Position numbers and translations under genes: made by a program. A DNA stretch of 64,000 bases. Source: Gp6-AA40 sp035263125 (GTDB taxonomy: Bacteria > Acidobacteriota > Vicinamibacteria > Vicinamibacterales > UBA2999). Shown here in pieces: positions 7,785 through 15,822 of the stretch. The notes below the pieces were generated by a model. The model saw nothing but the letters and a program-made list of their open reading frames with translations, did not search any database and had not been told where the DNA came from. The DNA lies in the NCBI GenBank assembly GCA_035263125.1, contig DATFRP010000097.1, forward strand, positions 1-64,000. The letters run 5' to 3'. The number at the start of each line of letters is the position of its first letter. Positions within the stretch are counted from its first letter, which is position 1.

Positions 7785-8600
7785 ATGACCGTCGAATCGC
7801 GTCGCCGTACGTTTCGCCAGCTTCACCAATCCGGCTGTTTCGTGATGCCCAATCCCTGGGACATCGGGAGTGCACGGGCGCTCGCCACGCTCGGGTTCAA
7901 AGCGCTGGCGACGACCAGCGCCGGGTTCGCGTGGTCGATCGGACGGCGCGATCAGGCGGTCTCGGTGGACGAGGCGGTCGCGCATCTGCAGGCAATGAGC
8001 GCGGCGGTCGATCTTCCGTTCAACGCCGACTTCGAAGGCGGCTTTGCGATCGAGCCCGATGGTGTGGCGGCGAACGTCGCGCGCGCGGTCACGACGGGCA
8101 TCGCTGGGCTGTCGATCGAGGATTCGACCGGCAACGCTCGCGAGCCGCTCTTCGAATTCTCGTTGGCGGTTGCGCGCGTTCGCGCGGCCAGACGCGCGAT
8201 CGATGAGAGCGGCACCGGTGTGCTCCTGACGGGACGATCCGAAGGCTTCATCGCCGGCCGTCCCGATCTGGCCGAGACCATCAAACGGCTCGTGGCCTAC
8301 GCTGAGGCGGGCGCCGAGTGTCTATACGCACCGGGGCTCAAGTCGATGTCGGATATCGCGGCGGTCATCGCCGCCGTAGCGCCGAAGCCGGTGAACGTGC
8401 TGGTGCACGCGCCGTTTGCGACCGTCGCGCAGCTCGCGGACGCGGGAGTCCGAAGAATCAGCGTCGGTGGAGCGCTCGCCCGCGTCGCGTGGACGGGTCT
8501 CCTCGACGCGGCTCAGGAGATTGCGAGTAACGGAACCTTCAGTCGTCTCGGCGGCACGCGCCCAGGGACAGAGCTGAACGCCATGTTTCGAGAAACGTAA
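7785..8600 (+). CDS. Isocitrate lyase/PEP mutase superfamily protein
   Basis: 271 residues from ATG 7785 (MTVESRRRTFRQLH; the upstream ATG at 7764 would add seven odd residues). The PEP mutase/ICL barrel shows CFVMPNPWDIGSARALATLGFKALATTSAGFAW, the metal-binding NADFEGGF segment, IAGLSIEDSTG, LTGRSEGFIAGRPD and ECLYAPGL. The KxCGH catalytic loop of true isocitrate lyases is absent, so a C-C lyase or PEP-mutase-like activity on another 2-hydroxy or 2-keto acid is more likely; the substrate is unknown. Its TAA stop is formed by the first bases of the hairpin element at 8597-8659. Confidence 0.88.
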   Translation: MTVESRRRTFRQLHQSGCFVMPNPWDIGSARALATLGFKALATTSAGFAWSIGRRDQAVSVDEAVAHLQAMSAAVDLPFNADFEGGFAIEPDGVAANVARAVTTGIAGLSIEDSTGNAREPLFEFSLAVARVRAARRAIDESGTGVLLTGRSEGFIAGRPDLAETIKRLVAYAEAGAECLYAPGLKSMSDIAAVIAAVAPKPVNVLVHAPFATVAQLADAGVRRISVGGALARVAWTGLLDAAQEIASNGTFSRLGGTRPGTELNAMFRET

Positions 8601-8659
8601 TGGGGTCGGGAGTCATTTTTCCGGCTGACTATCCGGAAAATGACTCCCGACCCCATTAC
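8597..8659. repeat. Long hairpin element GTAATGGGGTCGG...CCCCATTAC
   Basis: The left arm at 8598-8624 and right arm at 8633-8658 are complementary over 26 bp with one extra T in the left arm; the loop is 8 nt. The termini are GTAAT and ATTAC. It sits exactly between convergent genes, and both stop codons are inside it: TAA at 8598-8600 ends the lyase and the reverse TAA at 8658-8656 ends the BMC gene. A related copy lies at 40231-40314. It could serve as a bidirectional terminator. Confidence 0.9.
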
Positions 8660-8949
8660 CGAATTGGAAAGATCTTCCCGAGATCGTCGGCGGGGCGCGG
8701 GATGACGTGTACGCCGATCAACTCGCCGACGCGGCGTGCCGCGGCCGCGCCGGCATCGGTGGCCGCTTTCACCGAGCCGACGTCGCCGCGAATGAGCGCG
8801 GTGACGAGCCCGGCATCCACTTTCTGCCAGCTCACGAGCACGACGTTCGCAGTCTTGAGCATCGCATCGGCGGCTTCGATCATGCCGACCAGACCGCGTG
8901 TCTCGATCATGCCGAGCGCATCGCCGATGTCTTCCTTGTTGTTGGCCAC
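8656..8949 (-). CDS. BMC-domain shell protein (hexamer type), orphan
   Basis: 97 residues, the usual length of a hexameric BMC-H shell protein. The conserved start reads DALGMIETRGLVGMIEAADAMLKTANVVLV, followed by ALIRGDVGSVKAATDAGAAAARRVGE and the VHVIPRPADDL end, as in PduA/EutM-type proteins. The start is GTG 8949 with GGAGG about 4 nt upstream. A shell protein normally works with pentamer and enzyme genes; none is near (neighbours are a lyase, a DinB protein and a GNAT), so it is either an orphan or serves a locus elsewhere. The adjacent PEP-mutase-like lyase is convergent, so co-transcription is not expected. Confidence 0.93.
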   Translation of the reverse strand: MANNKEDIGDALGMIETRGLVGMIEAADAMLKTANVVLVSWQKVDAGLVTALIRGDVGSVKAATDAGAAAARRVGELIGVHVIPRPADDLGKIFPIR

Positions 8950-8976
8950 GTGCCTCCGCTTCGAGCGGACGTCATC

Positions 8977-9552
8977 TTACCATCCCTCGCGCCGCCGCAA
9001 CTCCGTGATGTGCGCGAGGTGATGATGCGAGTGCCATGCGTAGTTCTGAAGATGGTAGTCGAGCGTCATCTCCGCGCCGAGTTCCGGATGCACGAACGAC
9101 CGCGCGAACTGATCGACGGAGAGCGCGCGATAAACCGTCACCCATCGCTCGTGGATGCCGTCCAGCAGCCCGAGCGAGACCGCGATCGGCAGACGCATGT
9201 CGGGCAGCGTCGACCACGCGTTCTCGTCGTACGGCTTGATCGTCGGCGTGTCCTCAGTCAGGGCGAGCTTGATGCGGATGAACCCGTTCATATGGCTGTC
9301 CGCAACGTGATGGACCACTTGTCGCACCGTCCAGCCTCCGGGTCGGTAGGCCGTGTCGAGCTGACGGTCGTCGAGCCCCGCGACCGCCTCGCGCATGCGT
9401 GCCGGCAGTCCGGCGATAGCGTCGATCGCCCGATCGCGCAGTTCCCGCGTGATCGGCATCACCGCCGTGAAGCGTCCGATCGGATAACGGAGATCCTTGG
9501 AGACGGTCGTCGTCATGACCCTTTCTACACCAAAGGCGTTCATGAGTGGCAC
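8977..9552 (-). CDS. DinB/YfiT-like putative metal-dependent hydrolase
   Basis: 191 residues (179 if translation starts at ATG 9516). It reads LRYPIGRF at the start, then RPGGWTVRQVVHHVADSHMNGFIRIKLALTED, DENAW, and NYAWHSHHHLAHITELRRREGW at the end. The three histidine positions (VHHVADSH... and HSHHHLAHI) match the metal site of DinB/YfiT four-helix proteins, which include bacillithiol S-transferases and related thiol enzymes. The exact substrate is unknown. It is co-directional with the BMC gene 27 nt downstream, so they may share a transcript. Confidence 0.88.
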   Translation of the reverse strand: MPLMNAFGVERVMTTTVSKDLRYPIGRFTAVMPITRELRDRAIDAIAGLPARMREAVAGLDDRQLDTAYRPGGWTVRQVVHHVADSHMNGFIRIKLALTEDTPTIKPYDENAWSTLPDMRLPIAVSLGLLDGIHERWVTVYRALSVDQFARSFVHPELGAEMTLDYHLQNYAWHSHHHLAHITELRRREGW

Positions 9553-9576
9553 CGTTACAATCGATGACGGACGTGC

Positions 9577-10536
9577 ATGAGATTAGTGACCGCCGATGCG
9601 GCCTTGCGGAAGCGAATCCTCGATCACACGTGGACGATCTGGAACGAGGGGCTTTCGCGCGACGCCTACGTACGCTGGAACGAGGCGCAACTGCGCACGG
9701 TGTGGGGCCGTGACCATCTGCACCGCTTTGCGCTCCTCGACGACCGCGGTGAGCTGCTCGCGAGTGCCAAGCGGTATCGCTACGACGTGACGCTCGACGG
9801 GCGCATCGGCTGGATGTGCGGCATTGGCGCAGTGTTCACGCCTGACGATCGTCGCGGCCAGGGATACGCCTCGCGCATCATCGACATGCTGCTCGAACAG
9901 GAGCGCAAAGACGGCGCGCTGATGGCGGGGCTCTTCTCCGAGATCGGCACCGCGTTCTACCAGCGGCTCGGCTTCGCGCCCGTGCCCCTCGACGAGGTGA
10001 CGGTCGTCGTGACACGCAAGGACGGCGCGCCGGCGATGCTCGTCCGCGCCGGCGAGGAGCGCGATCTGCCGGCCGTCGCCGGCTTGCACGAGGCGCGGTC
10101 GGCATCCGCGCGGTTTGCGCTGCGACGCAGCCCCTCGCTCGTCCAGTATGCGCTCTCCAAGAAGCGCCTGCTCGCGGGCCTGGGCCAGCCCGGCCACCGT
10201 CAGATCGAGTTCTTCGTCGCGGAAGAAGGCGCGTCCGCGGTCGCCTATGTCGTCCTTCACGAGAGCGCGAACGGATGGACGCTCGAAGAAGCTGGCGATC
10301 GCGATCCCGCCGGCGCTCGCGTCGGCGCGATGCTGCAGTCGCTCGTGGCGCGCGAGCCGCACAAGGCCCCGCCGCTCATCAGGGCATGGTGGCCCAGAGG
10401 ATTCCTCGTACCGCCGCAGCTCGAACTGCGCGACCGCATCGACGCGCGGGACGTGTTCATGGTCCGGCCGCTTGCGGATGTCGCGATGCCGCGCAGTGCG
10501 GACGATGTGTTTTATTGGAGAAGTGATTTCTTCTGA
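9577..10536 (+). CDS. GNAT family N-acetyltransferase
   Basis: 319 residues. An N-terminal GNAT fold covers about residues 1-145, with the acetyl-CoA-binding loop DDRRGQGYASRIIDMLLEQ (Q/RxxGxG/A) followed by IGTAFYQRLGFAPVPL. A second half (about 150-319) may be a degenerate second GNAT-like domain (VAYVVLHESANGWTLEEAGDRD). The length fits two-domain GNATs rather than single-domain ones. The acceptor is unknown. TACAAT at 9556-9561 may be its -10 box. It ends 7 nt before the heptad-repeat element at 10543. Confidence 0.82.
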   Translation: MRLVTADAALRKRILDHTWTIWNEGLSRDAYVRWNEAQLRTVWGRDHLHRFALLDDRGELLASAKRYRYDVTLDGRIGWMCGIGAVFTPDDRRGQGYASRIIDMLLEQERKDGALMAGLFSEIGTAFYQRLGFAPVPLDEVTVVVTRKDGAPAMLVRAGEERDLPAVAGLHEARSASARFALRRSPSLVQYALSKKRLLAGLGQPGHRQIEFFVAEEGASAVAYVVLHESANGWTLEEAGDRDPAGARVGAMLQSLVAREPHKAPPLIRAWWPRGFLVPPQLELRDRIDARDVFMVRPLADVAMPRSADDVFYWRSDFF

Positions 10537-10542
10537 TCGCGT

Positions 10543-10634
10543 GTAATTCAAAATTCAAAATTCAAAATGCAAAAAGCGCGCGGCACGCATCGGGGCATTC
10601 GTTTTGCATCTTGCATTTTGCATTTTGCATTTTC
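10543..10634. repeat. Inverted heptad arrays (KCAAAAT)n without an internal gene
   Basis: The left array starts GTAAT and runs through three TCAAAAT units and one GCAAAAA (10548-10575). The right array, 10601-10634, is the reverse complement pattern (ATTTTGC)n. About 25 nt separate them. The same 7-bp unit flanks the four-helix-bundle gene at 57942-58511; here there is no gene between the arms. It sits between convergent genes (GNAT and a secreted protein). Confidence 0.85.
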
Positions 10635-10636
10635 AT

Positions 10637-12388
10637 CTATCTCTGAACTAGCGTCAGCTCAATGTTTCTCGTCTCACCATCGCCGAGGGTGATTGCGGTC
10701 GCTCGCCCTTTCATGCTTTGCAGGAAATCAGGATCCTGAAACTCTCCCTGTTCGAGATAGTCGACCGCGACGGCGAGATAGCGTTCGCCTGGAGGCAGGC
10801 CGCGGAGTCGAAACAATCCCGTCGAGTCGACGCGCGTCGTGCGCACACGGCGCGAGGGGAACGGCCAGAGCGCCGGATTCTCAGGGAAGACGACGATGCT
10901 CGCGTTCGTGGCTGCCTGGTCGCCGGATCGTACGGTGCCGGTTACTTCGTTGATGCGATCGGTGAGGACGACGCGCGCGACGAGTTGATCTGAGCCTCGC
11001 ACGTCGAACGGAACATCCAGTGCGTCGCGGCCGTTCAGCGTGATCGACCTGACCGTCCATCCATCAGGCACGCGATCGATGCGAAGCACGTACGATCCTG
11101 CCAGGCCTGTCACGTCGAACGTGCCCGTGTTGCTGACCTGCGCAACGAGCCCGTTCCCACGCAGGCCGCCTCCTCCCACTGACTGAACCGACGCCTGGAT
11201 GCCCGTGGGCAGGCGGGCACCGCCGTCGGTGCTCACTGCCCCTCTGATCGTGGCGCCCTTTGAGGTGACGACAGCAATGCCGTTCACGTCCTCACCGCCG
11301 ACAGTGAGCGGCATCGACGCGACCTCTGGTGCGGCGTTCGCGGCGCCACCTCGCGCGGTGGTGGCGTCGAGCATGTAATCACCCGGCGATACATTCGAGA
11401 TCGTGAAGGTGCCGTCGGGACGCGATCGGCTGTTGGCGCCGAAACCAAACGACCCCTGTGTCGTCGACGTGGTCGCCAGCGACACCATCGCTTGAACGGG
11501 AGCGCCGTTCGAGTCGACGACCGTCCCCGACACGCGCACGGAGCGGACGGCGAGGAGACTGAAGTTGATCCCCGATTGTTCGGTGGCCGCCTCCATCTTG
11601 ATCGGTTGCGCATCTGCAACGTTTCCGGTGCCGGGGAAGTACGTCGGCGCGAACGTGACAGGGCCCCCATCTCCGAAATCAGGCGACGTGGGCTGCATGC
11701 GTGCGGCGACATAGTATTCGCCGGGCGAGAGCCCGAACACGCGAAACGTACCGGTGTCGTCGGTCTGGCTCGTCATCGATACGGGAGTCAGTCGTCGTCG
11801 TCCCTGTGCCATCTGCGAACGCAGGACCTCGACGCGCGCACCGGTCACCGCGTCGCCATACTCATCGGAAATGCGTCCCGTGATGACGCCGCCGCGAGCC
11901 AGTCTGAAGTTCGCCGTGAATCGCGCCCCTTCGCTGAGGTCGATTGGTTCGACTGATTCAAACGATCGACGCTGTCCGTACTGTTGCGAGACGAAGCCGC
12001 CTTTCGAGGCCGTGATCGTCCAGCGCCCTGCCGGAAGGTTGAGTAGCTCGAACCGACCGTTCGCGTCGGTCGTGGCTGCACGCGATGCGCGGATGTCGGT
12101 GGCGACGGCGCTGACCTGCGCGCGCCGCAGCGGTGAGCTCGTGCCGGCCGCGGTGACGAGTCCGCGAATGACCGCCGTGCCCTGAACTTGATTGCCACGC
12201 CCTCGTCCGACACCGCCCTGACCGCCGCGTCCCTGCGGGCCGCCTGGGCCGCTGAAGCCGCCACCGCCGCGCGGACCCGCACCCCCTTGACGAGGATTCG
12301 CGCCGCCGTCTCGTTGGGCGAAGAGGGGATCGAGCGACATCACTGCCACGAGTGCCACGACAAGAGCGGTCGCTGCGCGTCTCATCAC
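10637..12388 (-). CDS. Secreted carboxypeptidase-regulatory-like domain protein (paralogue 3 of 3)
   Basis: About 583 residues; start GTG 12388 or ATG 12385. The signal peptide (ALVVALVAVMSLDPLFAQ) precedes a Gly/Arg-rich linker (about 25-70). Repeated beta-sandwich modules of the CarboxypepD_reg type follow: VIRGLVTAAGTSSPLRRAQVSAV...GRFELLNLPAGRWTITASKGG, then VITGRISDEYGDAVTGARVEVLRSQ...FRVFGLSPGEYYVAA, two more modules, and the C-terminal FRLRGLPPGERYLAVAVDYLEQGEF. Such modules are structural beta domains of secreted proteins; no enzyme domain is present. It is the last gene of a three-paralogue operon, 71 nt after the previous one. Confidence 0.85.
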   Translation of the reverse strand: MMRRAATALVVALVAVMSLDPLFAQRDGGANPRQGGAGPRGGGGFSGPGGPQGRGGQGGVGRGRGNQVQGTAVIRGLVTAAGTSSPLRRAQVSAVATDIRASRAATTDANGRFELLNLPAGRWTITASKGGFVSQQYGQRRSFESVEPIDLSEGARFTANFRLARGGVITGRISDEYGDAVTGARVEVLRSQMAQGRRRLTPVSMTSQTDDTGTFRVFGLSPGEYYVAARMQPTSPDFGDGGPVTFAPTYFPGTGNVADAQPIKMEAATEQSGINFSLLAVRSVRVSGTVVDSNGAPVQAMVSLATTSTTQGSFGFGANSRSRPDGTFTISNVSPGDYMLDATTARGGAANAAPEVASMPLTVGGEDVNGIAVVTSKGATIRGAVSTDGGARLPTGIQASVQSVGGGGLRGNGLVAQVSNTGTFDVTGLAGSYVLRIDRVPDGWTVRSITLNGRDALDVPFDVRGSDQLVARVVLTDRINEVTGTVRSGDQAATNASIVVFPENPALWPFPSRRVRTTRVDSTGLFRLRGLPPGERYLAVAVDYLEQGEFQDPDFLQSMKGRATAITLGDGETRNIELTLVQR

Positions 12389-12459
12389 ATGCTATTTGAC
12401 GTCGCCGAGCGTCGACGTGTTGTTAGCGAATTGTAAAAGAGTTGCCTTGCCTCACCGAA

Positions 12460-14145
12460 CTAGCGCGAGATCGGGTCGAGCCTGAGCGAACGCTGCTCGC
12501 CTTCACCGATCGAGAAGCTGGTCGCGCGAAGTCTCAGCCGCTCGAGGAACTGCGGATCGTTCTGTTCGCCGTCCTCCAGATAGTCGACGGCGGCTGCCAG
12601 ATAACGCTCCCCGGCCGGAAGGTCCGGAATTCGGAACTGCCCTTGGGCGTCGGTCCGCGTCGTCTTGATGTAGCGCGACTCGAAGTTCCACTTCGTCGAG
12701 TCCTCAGGAAAGATGACGACGTTGTAGTCGATCGACTCGTTTCGCGACTGCACGCTCCCGACTACCGACGAGGGACGGTCGGACAGGACGATACGAAGCG
12801 CCGCGTTCGCACCGTGCAGGTCGACCGTCTCGTCGATCACATCGCGGCCGTCCAACAGGATCGACTTGACCGTCCATCCCTCCGGCACGCCCTGCACGCC
12901 GATGGTGAAGGGAGTCGCCAGCCCGACCAGTTCGAATCCCGAGTTGCTTGCGTCACCGATCGTCATCATCGTGCCGAAGCTGACGTTGTGCGGCGACACC
13001 CGGATGCCCCGTGGGAGCGGCCTCGTGACGCCGGAGTCCGCGACGATCGAGCCGCTCAACACCGCCGCCCTTTGTGTGACCAGGGTGAGACCGGCGACAT
13101 CGCTGCCATTGACGACAAGCGGCGTCACAGCTTGCTCAGGAAAGCGCCTGACCATGTCGGCGATGGAAGGCGGGCCCGTGCGAGGCGCCTGAAACACATC
13201 CGGACCCACCGGACCCGGCATGAGCATCGCGGTCAACGTGTATGGTCCCGGCGGGACGTTCTCGAGCGTGAACCTGCCATCAGGTCCTGCGTCGGCATGC
13301 ACTTGAAGCGCCGCGACTGTGCCTTCGAGCGCGGGACCAGTGCTGACAGTCTCTGACACGAGATTCACCATGGCCGGAATCGGATTGCCCGCTGAATTCA
13401 CCACGATTCCGCTGACACGCGCGTTGCGGACGTCGCCGATCTGAAAATCGGCGGAGGCTTCCGCGCCAGGGAGGATCGTAATGGGCTGCGCCTCGGCGAG
13501 ATTCGCGGTGCCCGGGTAATAGGTGGGTGGATCCCGTTTGACCTGATCGCCGAGACCAGCGGCCGCCACCACGTAGTAGTCACCGGCGGGGAGACCGTAG
13601 ATCCGGAACGCGCCTGTGTCGTCTGTCTGATCGGCGGCGCCGACGCTCTGTAGCCGGCGTTTCCCCTGGACCACACGCGATCGCAGCGCCTGCACTCGCG
13701 TACCTGCGAGCGGCTCGCCGGACTGTTCGAGCACACGGCCATGAATCACACCGCCGCGAATGAGGGCGACGTTTGCTTCTGTGTTCGTGCCTTCAGCCAG
13801 CGTAATCGGCGTCGAACTTTCGAACGGGCGACGCTGGCCGAACTGCAGCGTGATGAATCCGGTACGAGACACCGTCAGCCTGTACACGCCGGCGGGGAGA
13901 TCTCTCAGCTCGAAGCGGCCGTCTCCGTTGGTCGTGCCGAGACGACTGTAGCGACCGTCGCTCGACAGGCGCACCTCGGCGCCGCGAATCGGCGCGCCGG
14001 TATCGGCGGTCGTGACCTTGCCGGCAATGCTTGCCGTCAGCGGATCGATCCGCTGCGTGCGTCGTGGCACGCCTTGAGCGCTCGCCTCTCGTGGCAGCAG
14101 CGAGGCCGCGAGCGCGAGCACGATGAGACGCGCGGTCGTAGTCAT
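12460..14145 (-). CDS. Secreted carboxypeptidase-regulatory-like domain protein (paralogue 2 of 3)
   Basis: 561 residues from ATG 14145 (MTTTARLIVLALAASLLPREASAQ, a clean signal peptide). The frame is open upstream, but this start overlaps the previous stop as ATGA, which decides it. It has the same module order as its neighbours: SIAGKVTTADTGAPIRGAEV...RFELRDLPAGVYRLTVSRTGF, VIHGRVLEQSGEPLAGTRVQALRSR...FRIYGLPAGDYYVVAA, a middle SGIVVNSAGNPIPAMVNLV module, and the end FRIPDLPAGERYLAAAVDYLEDGEQ. It is an export-associated, non-enzymatic beta protein of unknown partner. Confidence 0.86.
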   Translation of the reverse strand: MTTTARLIVLALAASLLPREASAQGVPRRTQRIDPLTASIAGKVTTADTGAPIRGAEVRLSSDGRYSRLGTTNGDGRFELRDLPAGVYRLTVSRTGFITLQFGQRRPFESSTPITLAEGTNTEANVALIRGGVIHGRVLEQSGEPLAGTRVQALRSRVVQGKRRLQSVGAADQTDDTGAFRIYGLPAGDYYVVAAAGLGDQVKRDPPTYYPGTANLAEAQPITILPGAEASADFQIGDVRNARVSGIVVNSAGNPIPAMVNLVSETVSTGPALEGTVAALQVHADAGPDGRFTLENVPPGPYTLTAMLMPGPVGPDVFQAPRTGPPSIADMVRRFPEQAVTPLVVNGSDVAGLTLVTQRAAVLSGSIVADSGVTRPLPRGIRVSPHNVSFGTMMTIGDASNSGFELVGLATPFTIGVQGVPEGWTVKSILLDGRDVIDETVDLHGANAALRIVLSDRPSSVVGSVQSRNESIDYNVVIFPEDSTKWNFESRYIKTTRTDAQGQFRIPDLPAGERYLAAAVDYLEDGEQNDPQFLERLRLRATSFSIGEGEQRSLRLDPISR

Positions 14146-15770
14146 CGTGTCAACAGCGGGAGGTCGAGCGTGCGCGCCTCCGCTTCGCGGAGGGGAAAAG
14201 GCAACGCCACCTCGCGGACCCGCTCCAGGAAGTCCGGGTCGAGGTGCTCGCCGTCTTCGAGATAGTCGGCCGCGATTGCTAGATATCGCTCGTTCGGCGG
14301 CAGCCCGGCGATCGAGTAGCGACCCTGATCGTCGGTGCTCACTCTGCGCACGTAGCGAGTCGGGAACGTCCACGTGGACGGATCCGCTGCGAAGATCACG
14401 ATCGCAGCCTTCGCGGGTCGACCTGCCGCCGTTACCGTGCCGCTGACCTGCGCGATGCGGTCCGTGATCACGATGCGCGCATCAGACTGCTGTCCGGCTG
14501 GAAGAGTGATCGTGCCGTCGGTCACGTCAATGCCGCCGACCGAGATCGTCGTGACCGCCCACCCCTCTGGTAACGAGACGCGCAGATAAAACGGTTCTGC
14601 GAGGTCGCCAAGTGTGAACGGCTGCCCCGATGCGTGGGACAGCACTGTGCCGTTGACACGCGCCGCCACGGCCGTGACCTCGATGCTCTGCGGCAATGCC
14701 CGCGCGACGCCGGCATCTGCGACGAACCGCCCTCGCATCCCGGCTGAGCGTTGAGTCACGAGCGAGAGCCCGGTGATGTCGTCGTTGCCCACCACGATCG
14801 GCATGTCGGCGGTCTCGTACGGCCCGTCGCCACGCGAAGACGCGGTGAGTGTGTACCGTCCCGGAGGAACGTCAGCGATGGTGAATCCGCCGTCCCCTTT
14901 CGTCACGGCTCCGATACCGAGCGGCATGCCGAGTTCGCTGTTCTCGGACTCCAGATTGAGGAACGCGTCGGCTGGCGCGCCGGACGAAGAGAGAAGCGTA
15001 CCGGACACGCGGACGTGACGGATCGGCAGGAGGGGAAAGATCGCGGTCGCTTCGGTGCCGAGATCGATCCGGATGCGCTGGGCCTCGCCGAGATTGCCGG
15101 TGCCAGGATAGTACGTCGGTGAGTACGTCGTTTCAACGATCGAGTCGGCAGGGGCCATGCGCAGGCTGGCTGCGACATAATAATCGCCAGGCGGCAGCGC
15201 GTAGATGCGGTACGCACCGGTGTCGTCAGTACGATCGGCGACCCCGACCGACTCGAGCCGTCGATACCCCTGTGCCATCCGGGCGCGATACACCTTGACC
15301 TGCAAGCCTGCGAGCGGCTCTCCGTTTTCGTCGAAGACGCGCCCCGCGATGACCCCGCCGCGCGACAACGGAATATCGGCGGTCAGCCGCTGCCGCGGCG
15401 CGATCTTCACAGGCGGCGGGATCTCGAAGGGCCGCCGCTGGCCGATATGCCACGGGAAGTACCCGCCCTTCTGGACGGTCACCTGCCACTCGCCGGGTGA
15501 CAGCCCCGTGAGTGTGAAGCGGCCCTCATCGTCCGACGTCGCGTCCACGTACGCCTGGTCGTTCGTCGCTTGAATCTGCGCGCGGCGGACCGGTATGTTG
15601 GTGTTCGCATCGACCACGCGGCCGACGATCACACCGGCATTCGCTGGAGGACCTGACGGAGTGCGGCGCCCGCCTGGGCCGCCGGCGCGCTGTCCAGCGT
15701 CTGCAGCGCCTACAGACAGGGCGGCAGCGAGGACGACCACAGAGAGTCCCGCGACACGGCTGTATCTCAT
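14142..15770 (-). CDS. Secreted carboxypeptidase-regulatory-like domain protein (paralogue 1 of 3)
   Basis: 542 residues from ATG 15770 (MRYSRVAGLSVVVLAAALSVGAADAGQ signal peptide); the open frame to 16031 lies antisense-side of the flavoprotein gene and is not native. Modules: VIVGRVVDANTNIPVRRAQIQATND...RFTLTGLSPGEWQVTVQKGGY, VIAGRVFDENGEPLAGLQVKVYRAR...YRIYALPPGDYYVAAS, SGTLLSSSGAPADAFLNLES, and the end YSIAGLPPNERYLAIAADYLEDGEH. It is the first gene of the three-gene operon and lies 52 nt downstream of the flavoprotein gene at 15823, which may be co-transcribed. Confidence 0.86.
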   Translation of the reverse strand: MRYSRVAGLSVVVLAAALSVGAADAGQRAGGPGGRRTPSGPPANAGVIVGRVVDANTNIPVRRAQIQATNDQAYVDATSDDEGRFTLTGLSPGEWQVTVQKGGYFPWHIGQRRPFEIPPPVKIAPRQRLTADIPLSRGGVIAGRVFDENGEPLAGLQVKVYRARMAQGYRRLESVGVADRTDDTGAYRIYALPPGDYYVAASLRMAPADSIVETTYSPTYYPGTGNLGEAQRIRIDLGTEATAIFPLLPIRHVRVSGTLLSSSGAPADAFLNLESENSELGMPLGIGAVTKGDGGFTIADVPPGRYTLTASSRGDGPYETADMPIVVGNDDITGLSLVTQRSAGMRGRFVADAGVARALPQSIEVTAVAARVNGTVLSHASGQPFTLGDLAEPFYLRVSLPEGWAVTTISVGGIDVTDGTITLPAGQQSDARIVITDRIAQVSGTVTAAGRPAKAAIVIFAADPSTWTFPTRYVRRVSTDDQGRYSIAGLPPNERYLAIAADYLEDGEHLDPDFLERVREVALPFPLREAEARTLDLPLLTR

Positions 15771-15822
15771 GCCCGAATTCGTCGCCTTCGCCAACAAGTA
15801 TCGTCCCGATCTTCGCAGGGCT

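Noticed and set aside
8707..9567. 286-residue plus-strand frame
   Set aside because: Antisense to the BMC and DinB genes, both of which are clearly recognisable.
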